From contig NZ_JBBLYU010000001.1 in assembly GCF_037911135.1 (NCBI RefSeq), positions 1,302,001 to 1,366,000 of the forward strand: a stretch of DNA of 64,000 bases, in the 5' to 3' direction. Position 1 is the stretch's first letter; the number at the start of each line of letters is the position of its first letter. The position numbers were made by a program, and so were the translations under genes. Below the pieces are notes generated by a model that saw only the letters and a program-made list of their open reading frames with translations, made no database searches and was not told where the DNA came from. Source of the DNA: Phaeobacter sp. A36a-5a. Its GTDB lineage: Bacteria > Pseudomonadota > Alphaproteobacteria > Rhodobacterales > Rhodobacteraceae. Shown here in pieces: positions 16,917-26,358 of this stretch.

Positions 16917-18115
16917 GATTTCACCACGCAGGCGGTGGCGAGGGCGGCGATGCCTTCGCCGCGACCGGTAAAGCCAAGCCGTTCGGAGGTGGTCGCCTTG
17001 ATCGAGACGCGGGAGATATCAATCGACAGGATCTCGGCCACCGCCGCGCGCATGGCGGGGGCATGGGGCGTGATCTTGGGGAATTCACAGACCAGCGTGC
17101 AGTCCACATTGGAGATCTGATAGCCCTTGGAGCGGGTCAGATCGGCGGCGTGGCGCAGAAAGATATCGCTGGCGGCACCTTTCCATTGGGGATCCGAGGG
17201 CGGGAAGTGGCGACCGATGTCGCCCTCTGCCAGCGCACCATAGAGGGCATCGGTGATGGCGTGCAGCCCGACGTCGGCGTCGGAATGGCCCTGAAGGCCG
17301 CGATCATGGGCCACGGGCACACCGCAGAGCACGACCTCATCCCCCGGTCCGAACCGGTGAACATCATAGCCATTGCCAAGCCTTACATCCATGTCGCCCC
17401 CTAATATGCGCGCAGCCCGGTCAAAGTCCTCCGGGCGGGTGATTTTGATATTGTCTGGGTCGCCCGGAATGATGGCAACGTCAATCCCTGCCGCACGGGC
17501 CACGGCTACATCGTCTGCAGCGTCGCCGCCGGATGCGGCAAGCTGCTGATGGGCGGCACGGATCTGCGGCAGGTGAAAGCCTTGCGGGGTCTGGGCAGCA
17601 AACAGGCCGTCGCGGTTCTCTGTGCCGGTAACCGTCCCACCATCCCCGCGCCACAGCGCATCGGTCACCGCCAGCGCCGGGGCGGCGGCCGGATGGTTAT
17701 CAAGCGCGGCCATCACATCGCGGATCACCCGGGGAGAGACGCAGGGGCGGGCGGCATCATGGATCAGAACCCTGTGGAGCCCGTGCTGATTGAGCAGTTC
17801 CACCCCGTTGGCCACCGACTGCGCCCTTGTGTCGCCACCCGTTGTGAGCAGCAGCTCCGCGCGCGATGCAAACTCCTGCCAGTGATCGGTATCCTCAGCA
17901 GCGAGAACGAGGGCAATCCGCTGAACGCCTGCGCGTAGGAAGGCATCAATGGTCCAGTCGATTACCCGGCGTCCCATCAGGGGGCGCCATTGTTTTGCCA
18001 GACCGCCGCCGGCCCGCAGGCCCTTGCCTGCGGCAACAATCAACGCTGCGGTCTGGTGGGACGCAGGATCAGCTGCGGTGGAAACCGGCGCGGTGGGTAG
18101 GGGGGCAGACGGCAT
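16913..18115 (-). CDS. ispDF: Bifunctional IspD/IspF isoprenoid enzyme
   Basis: A fused enzyme of the methylerythritol phosphate pathway (400 residues). The N-terminal IspD domain (about 1-235) activates methylerythritol phosphate with [24 protein letters not shown] holds the nucleotide loop, [12 protein letters not shown] the conserved core, and [11 protein letters not shown] the C-terminal motif. The IspF domain (about 243-400) cyclises the later intermediate: [17 protein letters not shown] has the zinc ligands [22 protein letters not shown] the rest of the metal site, and [23 protein letters not shown] the C-terminus. The start at 18115 (MPSAPLP) is the first ATG ahead of the conserved domain; the open frame reaches 18184. 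Fusion of these two non-consecutive enzymes is common in alphaproteobacteria. Confidence 0.95.
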   Translation of the reverse strand: MPSAPLPTAPVSTAADPASHQTAALIVAAGKGLRAGGGLAKQWRPLMGRRVIDWTIDAFLRAGVQRIALVLAAEDTDHWQEFASRAELLLTTGGDTRAQSVANGVELLNQHGLHRVLIHDAARPCVSPRVIRDVMAALDNHPAAAPALAVTDALWRGDGGTVTGTENRDGLFAAQTPQGFHLPQIRAAHQQLAASGGDAADDVAVARAAGIDVAIIPGDPDNIKITRPEDFDRAARILGGDMDVRLGNGYDVHRFGPGDEVVLCGVPVAHDRGLQGHSDADVGLHAITDALYGALAEGDIGRHFPPSDPQWKGAASDIFLRHAADLTRSKGYQISNVDCTLVCEFPKITPHAPAMRAAVAEILSIDISRVSIKATTSERLGFTGRGEGIAALATACVVKS

Positions 18116-18306
18116 GGGATGGCTCTTTCTTGGGTCGCAAATGTTTAGGAGGTGATGCAAGGGGAGGCAATGGCAGCGCGTCACCCTGGGTAAAGTGCCT
18201 AAAAATTAGGCAACTGCCAAAAGAAGCAGCCTTGCCGCCAGGGGTTTCATTGTCGCATAGAGGCTGCTTCGGATAGAAACACCACATATGCACAAGGATT
18301 AGGCAG

Positions 18307-19320
18307 TTGTCCTTCACTCTCGGTTCCACCCCTTTGACCCCTCCCATCGCGCTGGCGCCGATGGCTGGAATCACCGATCGCCCCTTTCGCGATCTGGTGC
18401 GCAGCTTTGGTGTCGGGCTAATGGTGAGCGAGATGGTTGCCAGTCAGGAAATGGTGCAGGCCAAGCCCGGCGTGCGTGAACGGGCCGAGCTGAGTGCGGA
18501 TGTGGAGAATACGGCGGTGCAGATTGCCGGGCGCGATGCCTATTGGATGGCAGAGGCCGCGCGGCAGGTGGAAAGCCGGGGCGCAAAGCTGATTGATATC
18601 AATATGGGATGCCCGGCCAAGAAGGTGACCAATGGTTATTCCGGCTCGGCCCTGCTGAAGACACCGGATGATGCGCTGTCGCTGATTGAGGCGGTGGTGG
18701 CTGCGGTCTCGGTGCCGGTGACGTTGAAGACGCGGCTTGGCTGGGACGACAGCTGTCTGAACGCCGCCAATGTGGCCTATCGCGCGCAGGAGGCCGGGGT
18801 GCAGATGGTCACCATCCATGGCCGCACCCGGTGTCAGTTCTACAAGGGCAATGCAGATTGGCAGGCCATCGCAGCAGTGAAAGCTGCGTTGACGGTTCCG
18901 CTGCTGGCCAATGGCGATATCGTGGATACGGCCACGGCCCGCGGTGCATTGGCACTCTCGGGTGCGGATGGCGTGATGATTGGGCGCGGGGCGCAGGGCA
19001 AGCCCTGGCTGCTGGCTGAGGTGGCGCATGACATCTGGGGCAGTGCAGCCCCCGATGTACCGACCGGTTCGGATCTGGTTCAGATGGTCAGCGCTCATTA
19101 CGAGGCGATGATCGCCTTTTACGGCGTGGATCTGGGCCTGCGGGTCGCACGCAAACATCTGGGCTGGTATATGGATGAGGCCGCCACTCCTGCTCAGCTG
19201 CGCCGGGAGGTGCTGACAGCCAAGGACCCCAAGACGGTGCTCAGCCTCCTGCCTTCGGCGCTGACCGGGGGCGCTGGGCCGGATCTTGGGCCACAAACCA
19301 TGGACGGGCAGGCGGCATGA
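18307..19320 (+). CDS. dusB: tRNA-dihydrouridine synthase B (NifR3)
   Basis: A flavin-dependent enzyme that reduces uridine in the tRNA D-loop, 337 residues. The TIM-barrel motifs are clear: PPIALAPMAGITDRPFRDLVRSFG, GRDAYWMAEAARQVES, DINMGCPAKKVTNGYSGSALLKTP with the catalytic cysteine in GCPAKKV, and VTIHGRTRCQFYKGNADW. The late GADGVMIGRGAQGKPWLL completes the family. The likely start is TTG 18307, since no suitable ATG or GTG occurs before the conserved N-terminus and AAGGA lies upstream. In Rhodobacter capsulatus this gene is nifR3, the first gene of nifR3-ntrB-ntrC. The same order is seen here, with ntrB overlapping by 4 bases. It is divergent from ispDF. Confidence 0.94.
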   Translation: MSFTLGSTPLTPPIALAPMAGITDRPFRDLVRSFGVGLMVSEMVASQEMVQAKPGVRERAELSADVENTAVQIAGRDAYWMAEAARQVESRGAKLIDINMGCPAKKVTNGYSGSALLKTPDDALSLIEAVVAAVSVPVTLKTRLGWDDSCLNAANVAYRAQEAGVQMVTIHGRTRCQFYKGNADWQAIAAVKAALTVPLLANGDIVDTATARGALALSGADGVMIGRGAQGKPWLLAEVAHDIWGSAAPDVPTGSDLVQMVSAHYEAMIAFYGVDLGLRVARKHLGWYMDEAATPAQLRREVLTAKDPKTVLSLLPSALTGGAGPDLGPQTMDGQAA

Positions 19321-20516
19321 CGCAGGCAGAGGGCGGAAAAACCGGCGCCACGCAGGTCGATTGGAACGGTGCAGACAGCGCGCTCTGGGCGTCGCTGCCG
19401 ATTCCGGCCTTTGTCATAGATCGCGAGGCCCGGATTGCGGATGTGAATTCCGCCGGTGAGGGCTTCCTCAATACCTCGCGCAAGGCGCTGCTGGGCCAGG
19501 GCATCTGGCAGCATGTGATCATTGCCCCGGCCATTGACGAGGCGGTGGAGCGCGCCCGCGACAATGGCACGCCGCTGTTTGTGAACGATATCGACGTCGG
19601 CACCCCCGGGCGGGCGCCGCTGCAATGCAATGTACAGGTGGCGCGGGTGCAGGGCGTTCAGGGGGGGATGCTGATCCTGCTCTCCCCGCGCGAGCTGGCT
19701 GGGCGGTTGACGCAGAACCATTCGGCCAAATCCGCCGCGCAATCCGCAATCGGTATGGCCGAGATGCTGGCCCATGAGATCAAGAACCCGCTGGCAGGGA
19801 TCACCGGTGCGGCGCAGCTGCTGTCCATGGGGCTGTCGGGGGATGATCTGGAGCTGACCGATCTGATTGTGAGCGAAAGTCGGCGGATCGTGAAACTCTT
19901 GGAACAGGTGGAGCAATTCGGCAACCTCTCGGCCCCGGCCTTTCAGGAGGTCAATATCCATGATGTGCTGGACCGGGCGCGCCGCTCTGCGTTGCTGGGG
20001 TTTGGTGCGCAGATGACCATCATCGAGGATTACGACCCCTCGCTGCCGATGGCCTGGGGCGATGGGGACCAGCTGTTGCAGGTGGTCCTGAACCTGCTGA
20101 AGAACGCAGCAGAGGCCGCCGATCCCGGTGGTGGAACCATTCGCATCCGTACCTTCTATGAGCATTCGTTCCGCCTGCGGCGCAGTGATGGGTCAGGCAA
20201 GCTGTTGCCGCTGCAGATTGAGATTTCCGATGACGGTCCGGGTCTGCCTGAGGCGATCCGCGATGATATCTTTGATCCGTTTGTTTCTGGCCGCGAGAAT
20301 GGCACTGGTCTGGGACTGGCGCTGGTCAGCAAGATCATTGCCGATCATCAGGGCTGGATCTCGGTCAGTTCCGAACCCGGGCAGACGGTGTTTCGCCTGT
20401 CGCTGTCGCGCGTGCCGACGGCGCCGCGCCCGGCACCGTTTCCACATGATCCCAATCATACCGCACACACCCAAGGAGTAGCACATCATGGACGGCACCG
20501 TTCTGGTCGCAGATGA
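19317..20516 (+). CDS. ntrB: Nitrogen regulation sensor histidine kinase NtrB
   Basis: A soluble sensor kinase, 399 residues, that phosphorylates or dephosphorylates NtrC according to PII protein status. A PAS domain occupies about residues 20-125 ([25 protein letters not shown]). The dimerisation and phosphoacceptor domain carries the histidine at 153 in [22 protein letters not shown]. The ATPase domain has the N box [17 protein letters not shown], the G1 box [11 protein letters not shown] and the G2 box [15 protein letters not shown]. The start overlaps the dusB stop (ATGA). The 3' end overlaps the beginning of ntrC by 29 bases, so the C-terminal His/Arg-rich tail is encoded within ntrC. 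Coupled translation with ntrC is likely. Confidence 0.95.
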   Translation: MTQAEGGKTGATQVDWNGADSALWASLPIPAFVIDREARIADVNSAGEGFLNTSRKALLGQGIWQHVIIAPAIDEAVERARDNGTPLFVNDIDVGTPGRAPLQCNVQVARVQGVQGGMLILLSPRELAGRLTQNHSAKSAAQSAIGMAEMLAHEIKNPLAGITGAAQLLSMGLSGDDLELTDLIVSESRRIVKLLEQVEQFGNLSAPAFQEVNIHDVLDRARRSALLGFGAQMTIIEDYDPSLPMAWGDGDQLLQVVLNLLKNAAEAADPGGGTIRIRTFYEHSFRLRRSDGSGKLLPLQIEISDDGPGLPEAIRDDIFDPFVSGRENGTGLGLALVSKIIADHQGWISVSSEPGQTVFRLSLSRVPTAPRPAPFPHDPNHTAHTQGVAHHGRHRSGRR

Positions 20517-21900
20517 CGATCGCACTATCCGCACGGTTTTGACACAGGCCCTGACGCGGGCCGGGTGCAAGGTGCATGCGACCTCCTCTCTGACGACGCT
20601 GATGCGCTGGGTTGGCGAGGGCAAGGGTGATGTCGTCATCTCCGACGTGATGATGCCGGATGGCAATGGGCTGGAGATGCTGCCCAAGATCGCCGATGAC
20701 CGGCCAGGGCTGCCGGTGATCGTGATCTCGGCGCAGAACACCATCATGACAGCGATCAAGGCGGCTGAGGCCGAGGCCTATGATTACCTGCCCAAACCGT
20801 TCGACCTGCCGGAGCTGATGAAGCGGACTGCCAAGGCGCTGACGGAGCGGCGACAAACGCAGGGGCAGGGGCGTTCGACGCCGCAGGGGGAGGGCGCGCG
20901 CGATCTCGGCCTTCATAGCGGCGAGACCCATGAGGACCTACCACTGGTGGGGCGCACCGAGGTGATGCAGACGCTTTATCGTCTGGTGGCGCGGGTGATG
21001 AACACCGATATCCCGCTGTTGATCACCGGCGAGAGCGGCACTGGAAAATCCCTGATCGCGCGGTCCATGCATGATCTTTCGGATCGGCGCACCCTGCCGT
21101 TTGTCAGGGCTGAGGCCGCTGATCTTGCCTCGCTCGATGGTCCGGCGCAGTTGCTGGCGCAGGCCCGTGGCGGCACGCTGCTGCTGGATGAGCTGGCGGA
21201 TCTCTCCGAGGAGGCACAGGCACGCGTCGTTCGCATGATGGATGCCCCCGGAGACCACCAGCCGCGTTTCATCGCCACCAGCCAGCAGGATCTGACCGCA
21301 GCGATGGAGGCCGGACGGCTGCGACAGGATCTCTATTACCGGATCAGCGGCACGGAGCTCCCCGTGCCTGCGCTGCGGGCGCGGGTGGATGACATTCCGC
21401 TGCTTTGCGCGCATTTCCTGACGCGGGCCGAAAATGATGGCGCACCGCACCGCCGGTTGAGCGAGGCAGCGCGCGAACCGCTGCGGCAGTTCCCGTGGCC
21501 GGGAAATGTGCGCCAGCTGGAGAATGTGATGCGGCGTCTGGCGCTGACCGCCCGCAGCGAGGACATCAGCCTGGATGAAGTCAACGGTGCGCTGGGCGCG
21601 CAATCGGGCGGGGAGCCGCTGGCAGCCAGCGGTGCGGCCCTCAGTACCGAGAAACTGTCGGAATCAGTGGCGCGCCATTTGCAGCGCTATTTCGATCTGC
21701 ACGGCGATATGCTGCCGCCACCCGGCCTATATGCCCGGTTGATGCGGGAGGTTGAGACCCCTTTGATTGAATTATCGCTCGCGATGACCGGCGGAAATCA
21801 GGCAAAATGTGCGGATTTACTTGGTATTAACCGCAATACGCTGCGCAAGAAGATCACTGACCTTGATATTGAGGTGACACGCCGTCGCAAACTGATGTAA
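20488..21900 (+). CDS. ntrC: Nitrogen response regulator NtrC lacking the GAFTGA loop
   Basis: A DNA-binding response regulator of 470 residues. The receiver domain (1-120) has acidic residues DDD at 9-11 and the phosphoacceptor D53. The AAA+ domain (150-380) has Walker A GESGTGKS at 181-188 and Walker B LLLDELAD at about 231-238. The C-terminal Fis-type helix-turn-helix reads [23 protein letters not shown]. Between the Walker motifs the usual ELFGHEKGAFTGA segment is missing: after [14 protein letters not shown] the chain passes straight to [12 protein letters not shown], roughly 15-20 residues shorter than in enterobacterial NtrC. Without GAFTGA it cannot open sigma-54 promoters in the normal way. 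Rhodobacter capsulatus NtrC is known for the same loss and activates with the housekeeping sigma factor. The gene belongs to the dusB-ntrB-ntrC operon. Confidence 0.95.
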   Translation: MDGTVLVADDDRTIRTVLTQALTRAGCKVHATSSLTTLMRWVGEGKGDVVISDVMMPDGNGLEMLPKIADDRPGLPVIVISAQNTIMTAIKAAEAEAYDYLPKPFDLPELMKRTAKALTERRQTQGQGRSTPQGEGARDLGLHSGETHEDLPLVGRTEVMQTLYRLVARVMNTDIPLLITGESGTGKSLIARSMHDLSDRRTLPFVRAEAADLASLDGPAQLLAQARGGTLLLDELADLSEEAQARVVRMMDAPGDHQPRFIATSQQDLTAAMEAGRLRQDLYYRISGTELPVPALRARVDDIPLLCAHFLTRAENDGAPHRRLSEAAREPLRQFPWPGNVRQLENVMRRLALTARSEDISLDEVNGALGAQSGGEPLAASGAALSTEKLSESVARHLQRYFDLHGDMLPPPGLYARLMREVETPLIELSLAMTGGNQAKCADLLGINRNTLRKKITDLDIEVTRRRKLM

Positions 21901-21999
21901 TATAGCCACAGAACCGTGGCAGATCAGCGTTCGCGCTGGTGACGATCACGATATGTGGCGGTCGGCCAGAATGGTCGCACATCAGGATGGGGACGGTAC

Positions 22000-24279
22000 G
22001 TGGCGCAGAGGTCACATCTTCGCTCGGCATACGGGCCATTTGCGGCCCTTGACCGCTGGCGCAGAACCCGCAGGGCACGCAATGTCGGCGCGCTTGGGCT
22101 GGTTGTTCTGGGGCCTGTGCTGGCGCTCTCGACATTTCTGATCATCGGCCCGTTCTCGCAAGGGGTCGCCTCGCTGTCGCTGCGGCTGATCCTGCTGGCT
22201 GATCTGATCTATGTGCTGGCTGTCGCGGCACTGGTCCTGACGCAGGTTGGGCGGTTGATCGCAGCCCGACGGGCCAAATCCGCGGGTTCCCGGCTGCATC
22301 TGCGGCTGATCGGGGCCTTCGCCTTTCTGGCGCTGACGCCCACCGTGATCGTGGCGCTGTTTGCCGGCCTGACCGTGAACGTGGGCCTTGAGGGCTGGTT
22401 TTCGGACCGGGTGCGTCAGGTCGTGGGAAGTTCGCTTGCCGCCGCTGAGGCCTATCAGGAGCAGCAGCAGCGCGACCTGTCGGAGGATGCGGTGGCGCTG
22501 GCGCGCTATATCGACAACAGCCGGAACCGCAATTTCTTCATCAGCGACGGGCAGCTGCGCCAGGTGCTGACACAGGGGCAATTGCAGATCCAACGCGGCC
22601 TTCAGGAGGCTTATGTGGTGGATGGCGCCGGGGCCATCCGGGCCCGTGGCGAACGCTCCTATGAGTTTGACTTTGAAGAGCCGCGCGCCGCTGACATCAG
22701 CAAGGCGTCGTTTAACGGGGTTACGCTGATCCAGGACTGGGAAAACAGCGAACTGCGGGCGCTGGTGCGGCTGGATGCGTTTGTTGACCGCTTCCTGTAT
22801 GTCAGCCGTGATGTGGACGGTGAGTTGCTGAGCCTCCTGGATGACACCAAGGAAACCGCGCATCTCTACCAGCAGCTGGAGAGCGAACGCGGGCGGGTTC
22901 TGTTTGACTTTGTGCTGTTGTACCTCGGGTTTGCGGTGATCCTGATCCTTGCGGCAATGTGGCTGGGCATGTGGTTTGCCGAACGGCTGTCGCGGCCTGT
23001 CGGACGGCTGACGATTGCGGCGCGCCGGGTCGGGGCGGGCAATCTCAACGTGCAGGTGCCCGAAGACGACGGCGATGACGAGATTTCGCAGCTGGGGCGC
23101 TATTTCAACCAAATGACGCTGGAGCTGCGCGAGCAGCGCGACACGCTGCTTGAAAACACCCGCCAGATCGAACGCCGCCGCCGGTTGTTTGATTCCGTGC
23201 TGATGTCGGTGACCTCCGGTGTGGTCGGGCTGGACCCTGAGGGGCGGGTGACCTTTGTGAACCGCTCCGCCGAGCGCCTGCTGGATTGGAATGGCGATCG
23301 TCAGTCGCTGGCACTGGCTGTGGCCGTGCCGGAGTTTGGGCCGCTGTTTGTGGAATTGAGCGAAACCGGCGCCGATGTGGTGCAGGATGAGGTCAAGGTG
23401 ACGCGTCAGGGGCAGCTGGAGAACCTGCTGGTGCGGATGTCGCCACGGCGCAGCGAGGAGGGGCGGCTTGAGGGCTATGTGGTTGCCTTTGACGATGTCA
23501 CCGACCTGGTCAGCGCCCAGCGGATGGCGGCCTGGGGCGATGTGGCCCGTCGGATTGCCCATGAGATCAAGAACCCGCTGACCCCGATCCAGCTGAGTGC
23601 CGAGCGTATCAAGCGCAAATTCGCGCCCAAGCTGGGTGAGGAGAACAGCGATCTCCTGCAATCCATGACAGATGTGATCGTGCGCCAGACCAATGACTTG
23701 CGCCGCATTGTTGACGAGTTTTCAAAATTCGCACGGATGCCGGAGCCGGAGCGCCGCGAAGAGGATCTGGTGAAGCTGTTGCGCGATGCGGTGACCCTGC
23801 AACGGGCAGGCCAGCCTGATCTGCGCATCACCGCCGATCTGCCCACCGAACCGATGCTTGCCGATCTGGATGCAACCATGATCGGCCAGGCCTTGACCAA
23901 TCTGATCAAGAACGCGGGCGAAGCCGTTGAAACGCTGAAGCAAAAAGGTGGCGTGCCGGATCTGGATCCGGAAATTCGCATTGCCGTCACCTCGACGAAA
24001 ACCGGCTATGAGGTCACCATCGCCGACAATGGCATCGGTCTGCCAGAAGACCGTGCCCGATTGTTTGAACCCTATGTGACCACCCGTGACGAAGGCACCG
24101 GCCTCGGCCTGCCAATCGTCAAGAAGATCATCGAAGAACACGGCGGAACGCTGGTGCTGGAAGACGCACCGGTGTTCGAAGGTCAGGCCCATTATGGCGC
24201 CATGGCCGTGATCCGCCTGCCTGCCGCACATGAGGCGGCAGCCCCCAATAAGAGTACAGTGAAAGCAGGTCTGACATGA
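22000..24279 (+). CDS. ntrY: Transmembrane nitrogen sensor histidine kinase NtrY
   Basis: A membrane-bound sensor kinase paired with NtrX. The frame is open from GTG 21955 (774 residues), but GTG 22000 (MAQRSHLRSAYG) is favoured because GGATGGGGA precedes it. Two to three helices lie in the first 130 residues of the open frame, followed by an extracytoplasmic sensory region and another helix (LFDFVLLYLGFAVILILAAMWLGMWF). A HAMP domain (AERLSRPVGRLTIAARRVGAGNL) and a PAS domain (VVGLDPEGRVTFVNRSAERLL) follow. The kinase core has the phosphoacceptor motif [26 protein letters not shown] and ATPase boxes LTNLIKNAGEAVE, IADNGIGLPE and EGTGLGLPIVKKIIEEHGG. The ntrX start overlaps its stop (ATGA). 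The signal is debated: nitrogen in Azospirillum, low oxygen in Brucella. Confidence 0.95.
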   Translation: MAQRSHLRSAYGPFAALDRWRRTRRARNVGALGLVVLGPVLALSTFLIIGPFSQGVASLSLRLILLADLIYVLAVAALVLTQVGRLIAARRAKSAGSRLHLRLIGAFAFLALTPTVIVALFAGLTVNVGLEGWFSDRVRQVVGSSLAAAEAYQEQQQRDLSEDAVALARYIDNSRNRNFFISDGQLRQVLTQGQLQIQRGLQEAYVVDGAGAIRARGERSYEFDFEEPRAADISKASFNGVTLIQDWENSELRALVRLDAFVDRFLYVSRDVDGELLSLLDDTKETAHLYQQLESERGRVLFDFVLLYLGFAVILILAAMWLGMWFAERLSRPVGRLTIAARRVGAGNLNVQVPEDDGDDEISQLGRYFNQMTLELREQRDTLLENTRQIERRRRLFDSVLMSVTSGVVGLDPEGRVTFVNRSAERLLDWNGDRQSLALAVAVPEFGPLFVELSETGADVVQDEVKVTRQGQLENLLVRMSPRRSEEGRLEGYVVAFDDVTDLVSAQRMAAWGDVARRIAHEIKNPLTPIQLSAERIKRKFAPKLGEENSDLLQSMTDVIVRQTNDLRRIVDEFSKFARMPEPERREEDLVKLLRDAVTLQRAGQPDLRITADLPTEPMLADLDATMIGQALTNLIKNAGEAVETLKQKGGVPDLDPEIRIAVTSTKTGYEVTIADNGIGLPEDRARLFEPYVTTRDEGTGLGLPIVKKIIEEHGGTLVLEDAPVFEGQAHYGAMAVIRLPAAHEAAAPNKSTVKAGLT

Positions 24280-25691
24280 GTGACATTCTGATTGTTGACG
24301 ACGAACGCGACATCCGTGAGCTGGTTTCCGATATCCTTGAGGATGAAGGCTATGCAACGCGCAAGGCCGGCAGCTCTGAGGAATGCATGGCCGCGCTCAA
24401 CGCCGAGCCGCCGGCGCTCCTGATCCTCGATATCTGGCTGAAGGACAGCCAGATGGATGGGATCGACATCCTGAAGGTGGTGAAACGCGACAACCCGGAA
24501 ATCCCCGTGGTGATCATTTCCGGCCATGGAAATATTGAAATTGCCGTCGCCGCGATCAAGCAGGGCGCGTATGATTTCATCGAAAAACCTTTTAATATCG
24601 ACCAGTTGCTGGTGGTTATTCGCCGCGCGATGGAGGCTTCGAAGCTGCGCCGCGAAAACTCCGATCTGAAGCGTCAGGATGCCGGCGTGAGCGAGATGAT
24701 CGGGGCCTCCGCGGCCTATCGTGCGCTGATTGGCCAGTTGGACAAGGTGACAAAGTCCAACGGCCGGGTGATGCTGACGGGGCCTGCGGGCAGCGGCAAG
24801 GAGATTGCAGCGCGCTATATTCACACGCAGTCCAATCGCGCCTCGGCCCCCTTTGTGACGGTGAACTGCGCCAGTATCGAGCCGGACCGTATGGAAGAGG
24901 TGCTGTTTGGTCGGGAAAGCGCCGAACGCGGGGTTGAGCCGGGGCTGCTGGAACAGGCGCATGGCGGGGTGATCTTCTTTGACGAGGTGGCGGATATGCC
25001 GCTTGGGACCCAGTCAAAGATCCTGCGGGTGCTGGTGGATCAGCAGTTCCAGCGGGTTGGCGGGGCCGATAAGGTACGCGTTGACCTGCGGGTTATTTCC
25101 GCGACAAACAAGGACTTGGAGCGCGAGATTGAGGCGGATCGCTTCCGTCAGGAGCTCTATCACCGCCTGAATGTGGTGCCGATCCCGGTGCCCTCGCTGG
25201 CCGACCGGCGCGAGGATATTCCGCTGCTGGCGGATCATTTCATCGCGCATTTCAACCAGAGCCAGGGCCTGCCGCTGCGCAAGCTTAGCGAGGATGCCAT
25301 TGCCCTGATGCAGACCATGCTGTGGCCAGGCAATGTGCGGCAGTTGAAGAACATGGTGGAACGGGTTCTGATCCTTGGCGAAAGCAGCGGTCCGATTGAG
25401 CCAAAGGATCTGCCCCGCGATGAAGAAGCGGTTGATGACCAGAGCCGCGTTGTGCTTTCCGGGGCGCTGGCGACCCTGCCGCTGCGGGAGGCCCGCGAGG
25501 CGTTTGAACGCGAATACCTGCTGACCCAGATCAACCGCTTTGGCGGCAATATCAGCCGCACCGCATCTTTTGTCGGGATGGAACGCTCCGCTTTGCACCG
25601 CAAACTGAAATCGCTGGGGGTTGTCACCTCGAACAAGGCAGGCGCGCGGATCGCGCATGTTGAGAAGGAAACCGAAGAGGATATGGTCTGA
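24276..25691 (+). CDS. ntrX: Response regulator NtrX, AAA+ domain without GAFTGA motif
   Basis: A 471-residue response regulator acting with NtrY. The receiver domain (1-120) has DDE at 8-10 and the phosphoacceptor D52 in LILDIWLKD, which includes the four-residue insertion DSQM typical of NtrX. The AAA+ domain has Walker A GPAGSGKE (169-176) and Walker B VIFFDEVAD. Where sigma-54 activators carry GAFTGA, this protein reads VLFGRESAERGVEPGLLEQ, so the sigma-54 contact loop is lost. A Fis-type helix-turn-helix is at the C-terminus (NISRTASFVGMERSALHRKLKSLG). GAFTGA is also absent from other alphaproteobacterial NtrX proteins, which act partly as repressors. The gene ends the rightward ntr block and is followed by a convergent lipoprotein gene. 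Confidence 0.94.
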   Translation: MSDILIVDDERDIRELVSDILEDEGYATRKAGSSEECMAALNAEPPALLILDIWLKDSQMDGIDILKVVKRDNPEIPVVIISGHGNIEIAVAAIKQGAYDFIEKPFNIDQLLVVIRRAMEASKLRRENSDLKRQDAGVSEMIGASAAYRALIGQLDKVTKSNGRVMLTGPAGSGKEIAARYIHTQSNRASAPFVTVNCASIEPDRMEEVLFGRESAERGVEPGLLEQAHGGVIFFDEVADMPLGTQSKILRVLVDQQFQRVGGADKVRVDLRVISATNKDLEREIEADRFRQELYHRLNVVPIPVPSLADRREDIPLLADHFIAHFNQSQGLPLRKLSEDAIALMQTMLWPGNVRQLKNMVERVLILGESSGPIEPKDLPRDEEAVDDQSRVVLSGALATLPLREAREAFEREYLLTQINRFGGNISRTASFVGMERSALHRKLKSLGVVTSNKAGARIAHVEKETEEDMV

Positions 25692-25767
25692 TTCAGGCCA
25701 TATCCCCTGCTTATCAGTGGTTTGTCAGGGTTTCCTGACTGACAGCTCGGTACGCCGTGGTTGAGCC

Positions 25768-26247
25768 TTAGGGCGTCGTCGCCACAATCTGTGGCGACTG
25801 ACCACGGCGTTCGATCGCACAGGAGGTCTGGCTGAGTTGAGGCAGGGTTGCGGCGCGCCGCGCCCCGACGGCATCCGCCACCGACTGCGGACAGCGTTTT
25901 ACGGCTATGTTTTCGTAGCCCTTCGCGGCCATGCAGGACCGCTCGACCCGCTGGCGCAGATCGGCGTTGACGTCCACGGTATAGATGCCGCCATCCTCCC
26001 AATAGCCGGCCCGGTGATAGCAACGCCCGTTGCGGCAAACCTCGCCACCGGGGCGAAAGATCGGCGGGTGCTGGCGGATCTGGGTGGCCACAGGGGCGTC
26101 GCGCAGGGCGCTGACCTCGCAGGCGAGGAGATCCGCATCGCGCCGGGCCACATCCGCACCGGCGCGGTAATAGACCGGAACCGGGCCACAGGCCGCCAGC
26201 GCTGATGTCACCAGCAGTGCGGCAAGCATATGATTTCTTATGGACAT
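25768..26247 (-). CDS. Putative outer or inner membrane lipoprotein, function unknown
   Basis: A 159-residue secreted protein beginning MSIRNHMLAALLVTSALAACGPVP, with a lipobox LAAC; the mature form would be lipid-modified on cysteine 20. An alternative start is the Met six codons further on. The mature chain has six further cysteines (LACEVSAL, VCRNGRCY, RSCMAAKGY, KRCPQ, TSCAIE), so disulfides are likely. It has no recognisable enzymatic motif. It is the only gene interrupting the rightward run from dusB to hflX, lying on the opposite strand between ntrX and trkA. The frame stays open upstream to 26313, but those codons precede the signal peptide. Confidence 0.7.
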   Translation of the reverse strand: MSIRNHMLAALLVTSALAACGPVPVYYRAGADVARRDADLLACEVSALRDAPVATQIRQHPPIFRPGGEVCRNGRCYHRAGYWEDGGIYTVDVNADLRQRVERSCMAAKGYENIAVKRCPQSVADAVGARRAATLPQLSQTSCAIERRGQSPQIVATTP

Positions 26248-26358
26248 CCTTTGATTGTGCGCCAGAACGGGCGGTAAGACAATTGAATTGACCGTTCCGG
26301 CGGCTTCTGTCATTCAAAACGCGCGATTTCGCGCAGCAGCGCCCTGAGGAACAAGCAC

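Noticed and set aside
22012-23661. 549-codon frame antisense to ntrY
   Set aside because: It is a GC-frame shadow with a Gln/His/Arg-rich translation. The ntrY kinase motifs on the other strand are complete.
25728-25741. Small hairpin TCAGG/CCTGA after ntrX as a terminator
   Set aside because: The stem is only about 5-6 bp and no T-run follows, so termination cannot be claimed.
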